The notes under the pieces were generated by a model that searched no databases, was not told the DNA's origin, and was given only the letters and a program-made list of their open reading frames with translations. From the NCBI GenBank assembly GCA_036520315.1, contig DATDJZ010000126.1:1-23481 (forward strand): DNA of 23,481 bases, given 5' to 3'. Shown one piece after another: positions 20,843-23,481 of the stretch (the stretch's first letter is position 1; every line of letters starts with the position of its first letter). The stretch comes from DASUPK01 sp036520315 (GTDB lineage Bacteria; Actinomycetota; Thermoleophilia; Solirubrobacterales; 70-9). A program made the translations under genes and the position numbers.

Positions 20843-22291
20843 TTGCGCGTCGAGGTCGCCGACAAGCCGCTGTCCGAGGTCGACGCCGACCTCCTGGCGG
20901 TGCTGATCTTCGACGGCGACGAGCTTCCGGAGCCGCTCGCCGGGGCCCCCGGCTCGGAGGACGTCAAGGGCGCCTACAAGAAGGCGACGCTGGTCCACCC
21001 GGGCAGACCACGGCGAGCGTTGGTGGTCGGACTTGGCGACCGGGAAGAGTTCGATCCCGAGCGGGCTCGCGTCGCGGCCGCTATCGCCGCGCGTACGGCG
21101 GGCTCGATGGATGCCACCTCGCTGGCGCTCCGCGGCCCGGAAGGGACGGATTCCGAGGCGTCGGCCACTGCGATCGTGGAGGGAGCCATTCTCGCCTCCT
21201 ACCGCTTCGACCGGTTCAAGAGCAAGGGAGACGAGGACGAGGAGGACTCGAAGAGCCTCGAGGAGCTCACGGTGATCGGCGAAGGCGGCCTGGCCGAGGT
21301 CGTCGAGGCCGCCCAGATCGCCGCCGAGGCCGAGAACTTCGCCCGCGAGCTCCAGGATCTGCCGTCCAACGTCGTCACCCCCTCCTACCTGGCCGGCCGC
21401 GCCAAGGCGATCGCGGACGAGCACTCCTCCGTCACCTGCGAGGTGATGGGCCGCCAGCAGATCAAGGAGAAGGGCATGGGCGGCCTGGTGGCCGTCTCGC
21501 AGGGCACCGCCGAGGAGCCGCAGCTCATCGTGCTGCGGTACCAGGGAGGCGGCGGCGGGAAGACGCTCGGGCTGGTCGGCAAGGGCGTCACCTTCGATAC
21601 CGGTGGGATCTCGATCAAGCCCGCCGCCTCGATGCACGAGATGAAGATGGACATGTCCGGCGCGGCCGCCGTACTGGAGGCCGTCTCGGCGATCGCCAAG
21701 CTCGACGTGCCGATCGACGTCCTGGCGGTGATCCCCTCGACCGAGAACATGCCGAGCGGGACGGCCGTGAAGCCCGGCGACATCATCACCCAGCTGAACG
21801 GCAAGACGGTCGAGGTCAACAACACCGACGCCGAGGGTCGCCTGATCCTGGCCGACGCGCTCGCCTATGCCGTCGAGCTCGGCGCCGATCGGATCGTCGA
21901 CCTGGCGACCCTCACCGGGGCGGTCCTGATCGCCCTGGGCTCGACCTACGCCGCTCTGATCTCCAACGACGACGCGTTCGCGGCAAAGGTCGAGTCGGCC
22001 GCCGAGCGGACCGGGGAACTCGCCTGGCGCCTTCCGCTCCACCCGGAGTACAAGGAGCTCACCAAGGGCACCGCCGCGGACCTCACCAATGCGTCGGCGA
22101 AGCGGAAGGCCGGGACGATTTACGCCGGCTCGTTCCTGGAGGAGTTCGTCGATGGCAGGCCCTGGGTCCACCTCGACATCGCGGGCACCGCCTGGGACGT
22201 CGGGCGAGAGTACGTCGGCAAGGGCCCGACCGGATTCGGCGTCCGGCTGCTCGTGGACCTGACGCGGTCCCTGGCGGGCAAGAAGAGCTAG
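20843..22291 (+). CDS. pepA: Leucyl aminopeptidase (M17)
   Basis: The 482-residue protein has a variable N-terminal domain and the M17 catalytic domain, with KGVTFDTGGISIKPA (about 247-261), MKMDMSGAAAVL, the signature NTDAEGRLILADAL (about 327-340) and DLATLTGA. The two-metal ligands (Lys in GKGVTF, Asp in FDTGG, Asp in MDMSG, Asp and Glu in NTDAEGR) are in place. It removes N-terminal residues from peptides in the cytoplasm; homologues in some bacteria also bind DNA in plasmid resolution and gene control. A TTG start is chosen because the frame has no better start before the conserved region and because of the TAATCT box. It is divergent from thiolase. Confidence 0.96.
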   Translation: MRVEVADKPLSEVDADLLAVLIFDGDELPEPLAGAPGSEDVKGAYKKATLVHPGRPRRALVVGLGDREEFDPERARVAAAIAARTAGSMDATSLALRGPEGTDSEASATAIVEGAILASYRFDRFKSKGDEDEEDSKSLEELTVIGEGGLAEVVEAAQIAAEAENFARELQDLPSNVVTPSYLAGRAKAIADEHSSVTCEVMGRQQIKEKGMGGLVAVSQGTAEEPQLIVLRYQGGGGGKTLGLVGKGVTFDTGGISIKPAASMHEMKMDMSGAAAVLEAVSAIAKLDVPIDVLAVIPSTENMPSGTAVKPGDIITQLNGKTVEVNNTDAEGRLILADALAYAVELGADRIVDLATLTGAVLIALGSTYAALISNDDAFAAKVESAAERTGELAWRLPLHPEYKELTKGTAADLTNASAKRKAGTIYAGSFLEEFVDGRPWVHLDIAGTAWDVGREYVGKGPTGFGVRLLVDLTRSLAGKKS

Positions 22292-22366
22292 ACAGCCAGC
22301 AGTTGAAGCAGCCGGCGGCCGAGCCGGACGCTCGGTGGTCTGCCGTTCGCGCTCACCCCTTGATCG

Positions 22367-22372
22367 TAGGAT
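22367..22372 (+). promoter_or_regulatory. -10 box of the 22381 gene, predicted leaderless
   Basis: TAGGAT (TAnnnT) is followed by 8 bases and the ATG at 22381. No ribosome site lies between. This separates the gene from pepA, whose stop is 89 bases upstream of the ATG. Confidence 0.5.
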
Positions 22373-22380
22373 CTCGGCCC

Positions 22381-23184
22381 ATGCGCCCGACCACTCCGCT
22401 GCTGAGGCTGGTCTTCCAGGTCTTCGCCGCGCTCGCGCTGATCGCCGGCGGGCTCCTCTTCATCGGCGCCACCCGGACCGATGCGTGGTTTTCCTGGACG
22501 ATCGAGCCGCCGCTCACAGCCGCCACCCTGGGCGCCTTCTACTGGGCCGCTTTCGTCCTGATCCTCACTGCGGCCCGCTCGGAGAGCTGGGCCGAGGCCC
22601 GTCCGGCGGTCTATCCGGTGGCTTTGATCGCGGTCCTCCTGCTCATCGTCACGCTCGTCCATCTCGACCGGTTCGATCTCGACAGCCTCTTCGGCGTCTT
22701 TTGGCTGACGACCTACGTCCTGGTCCCGCCCCTCCTCGCCTGGGCGATCGTCGACGAGCTGCGCAGGCCCGGCGATGTTCCACGCCGCACGCGGCGGCTC
22801 CCGGGAGCGGTTCGCGCGACGCTGGTCGTCGAGGGGTTGGCCATGCTGGCTGCCGGCGCCCTGCTCTTGATCGCGCCGGGAGCCGCCGAGGATGTGTGGC
22901 CCTGGGCGCTCTCGCCCCTCACCTCCCGTGCGATCGGCTCCTTCATGGTCGGGATCGGCCTGGCTGCGCTGATCGCGGCCCGCGACGATGATCCGGTCAA
23001 CTTCCGCGGGGCCGCGCTCGCTTACATCGCTCTGGGGCTGCTCGAGCTCATCGCGCTGCTCGTCCATCGCTCTGATCTCGGCGACAGCGGCCTCGCCACC
23101 GCGGTCTACGTCGCGTTCTGGTCGGTCGTCACCCTGACGGGGGCCTACGGGTTGAGCGCGGCAATCGCCTCGTCCCGGTCGTAA
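22381..23184 (+). CDS. Eight-helix membrane protein of unknown function
   Basis: The 267-residue protein alternates hydrophobic segments at about residues 9-28, 43-62, 76-94, 103-122, 143-163, 181-199, 213-230 and 240-262, with short basic loops such as DELRRPGDVPRRTRRLPG between helices 4 and 5. The two halves look similar in layout (four helices each; DAWFSWTIEPPLT in the first and DVWPWALSPLTSRAIGSF in the second both follow the first helix of the half), suggesting an internal duplication. I do not recognise a named family or catalytic residues. The ATG is supported by the -10 box 8 bases upstream. The last 40 bases overlap the 3' end of the minus-strand gene that follows. Confidence 0.86.
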   Translation: MRPTTPLLRLVFQVFAALALIAGGLLFIGATRTDAWFSWTIEPPLTAATLGAFYWAAFVLILTAARSESWAEARPAVYPVALIAVLLLIVTLVHLDRFDLDSLFGVFWLTTYVLVPPLLAWAIVDELRRPGDVPRRTRRLPGAVRATLVVEGLAMLAAGALLLIAPGAAEDVWPWALSPLTSRAIGSFMVGIGLAALIAARDDDPVNFRGAALAYIALGLLELIALLVHRSDLGDSGLATAVYVAFWSVVTLTGAYGLSAAIASSRS

Positions 23185-23481
23185 AAAGCGTCCACGCGGA
23201 TCCCGCGGGTCCCGGAGACCGCCCAGAGATGGGCATAGCGGGCATCGACCTCGGCGGCGGAGCCGCGGCCCCTCGCCTCCAGGTGGATCAGTACGAGCAC
23301 GCGGTCGTCGGCCTGTCGCACCTCCTCGACGGTCTGGTGGAAGCGCTCCCAGGAATCCAGGAAGTCAGTCAGGAACGCCCGGATCGCCTCCCGCCCGCGA
23401 TAGATGCCCGTGTCCGGGAGAACCTCGCTCTCGTGCCACTCGGCATCCGGGTCGAGCGCCTCCATCGCCGCATCGATGTCG
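23145..23481 (-). CDS. SnoaL/NTF2-like protein, 5' end beyond window
   Basis: The minus-strand frame is open to the right edge and reads DIDAAMEALDPDAEWHESEVL, then GIYRGREAIRAFLTDFLDSWERF, RVLVLIHLEARGRGSAAEVDARYAHLW and RVDAFYDRDEAIAAL. Helix, DAEWHE strand, GREAIRAF and the final DREEAL-like helix are standard for SnoaL-like NTF2 folds. An ATG at 23463-23465 is internal: upstream codons give DIDAA, which matches the family's usual first helix, so the start lies outside. Its function is unknown. The stop overlaps the convergent membrane-protein gene by 40 bases. It is a distant relative in fold only of the two SnoaL-like proteins at 1099-2079. Confidence 0.85.
   Translation of the reverse strand, partial: DIDAAMEALDPDAEWHESEVLPDTGIYRGREAIRAFLTDFLDSWERFHQTVEEVRQADDRVLVLIHLEARGRGSAAEVDARYAHLWAVSGTRGIRVDAFYDRDEAIAALNP

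Noticed and set aside
20317..23184. 955-codon plus-strand open frame
   Set aside because: Its first part is antisense to thiolase and out of frame with pepA; only the end, from 22381, is real as the membrane protein.
1..23481. Horizontal island, prophage, CRISPR array or mobile element
   Set aside because: No integrase, transposase, tRNA-linked repeat, direct-repeat array or marked base-composition block was seen; gene content is ordinary metabolism and regulation.

Overview
This is a G+C-rich chromosomal window from an actinobacterium, most likely of the class Thermoleophilia (Solirubrobacterales or a relative). That assignment is inference. It rests on the rpmE-DUF1385 gene pair, FAD/Tat and lipoprotein signals of actinobacterial type, many TAnnnT -10 boxes, and a metabolism built on B12 mutase, electron-transfer flavoprotein (ETF) and thiolase. 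I saw no rRNA, tRNA, CRISPR array, insertion sequence or phage gene. The genes are dense and every gap is shorter than 300 bases.

Layout. 1-953 (minus): ribosomal protein L31 and a DUF1385 membrane protein that runs off the left edge. 1032-3408 (plus): a four-gene operon of two SnoaL/NTF2-like proteins, an alpha/beta hydrolase and an isoprenylcysteine-methyltransferase-like membrane protein, behind a TTGACA promoter carrying two copies of a palindromic operator. 3413-5182 (minus): an exported sulfatase. 5267-7507: a NarL-type response regulator and a PAS-GAF histidine kinase facing each other. 7552-7989: a lipoprotein cytochrome c. 7990-11537 (minus): etfB-etfA-ETF:quinone oxidoreductase behind a FadR-like palindrome. 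11669-13602: an ECF sigma factor with its zinc-finger anti-sigma factor, and a divergent lipoprotein gene that shares the same promoter motif. 13612-16109: the two subunits of a B12-dependent acyl-CoA mutase, whose substrate-pocket residues mark it as isobutyryl-CoA mutase rather than methylmalonyl-CoA mutase, with a small opposite-strand gene between them. 16133-20751 (minus): a diguanylate cyclase, a HAD phosphatase, a Tat-exported amine oxidase and a thiolase. 20843-23184 (plus): leucyl aminopeptidase and an eight-helix membrane protein. 23145-23481 (minus): a further NTF2-like protein cut by the right edge.

How the parts fit. Thiolase, ETF, ETF:quinone oxidoreductase and isobutyryl-CoA mutase are consistent with fatty-acid and branched-chain acyl-CoA oxidation feeding electrons to quinone. 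The FadR-like operator suggests acyl-CoA-responsive control of the ETF operon.

Most notable points: (1) a 44-base element, a GC hairpin followed by a GGAGG site at a fixed distance, occurs twice, once before an unknown 65-residue protein and once with no gene behind it; (2) mirrored CAATC-N17-CGTAC promoters flank the ECF sigma gene and fix its start; (3) seven genes have a TAnnnT box 6-8 bases before the start codon and mostly no Shine-Dalgarno site, predicting leaderless transcripts; (4) the ETF:quinone oxidoreductase lacks one of its four Fe-S cysteines; (5) the alpha/beta hydrolase has an Asp nucleophile but no His at the usual catalytic position.
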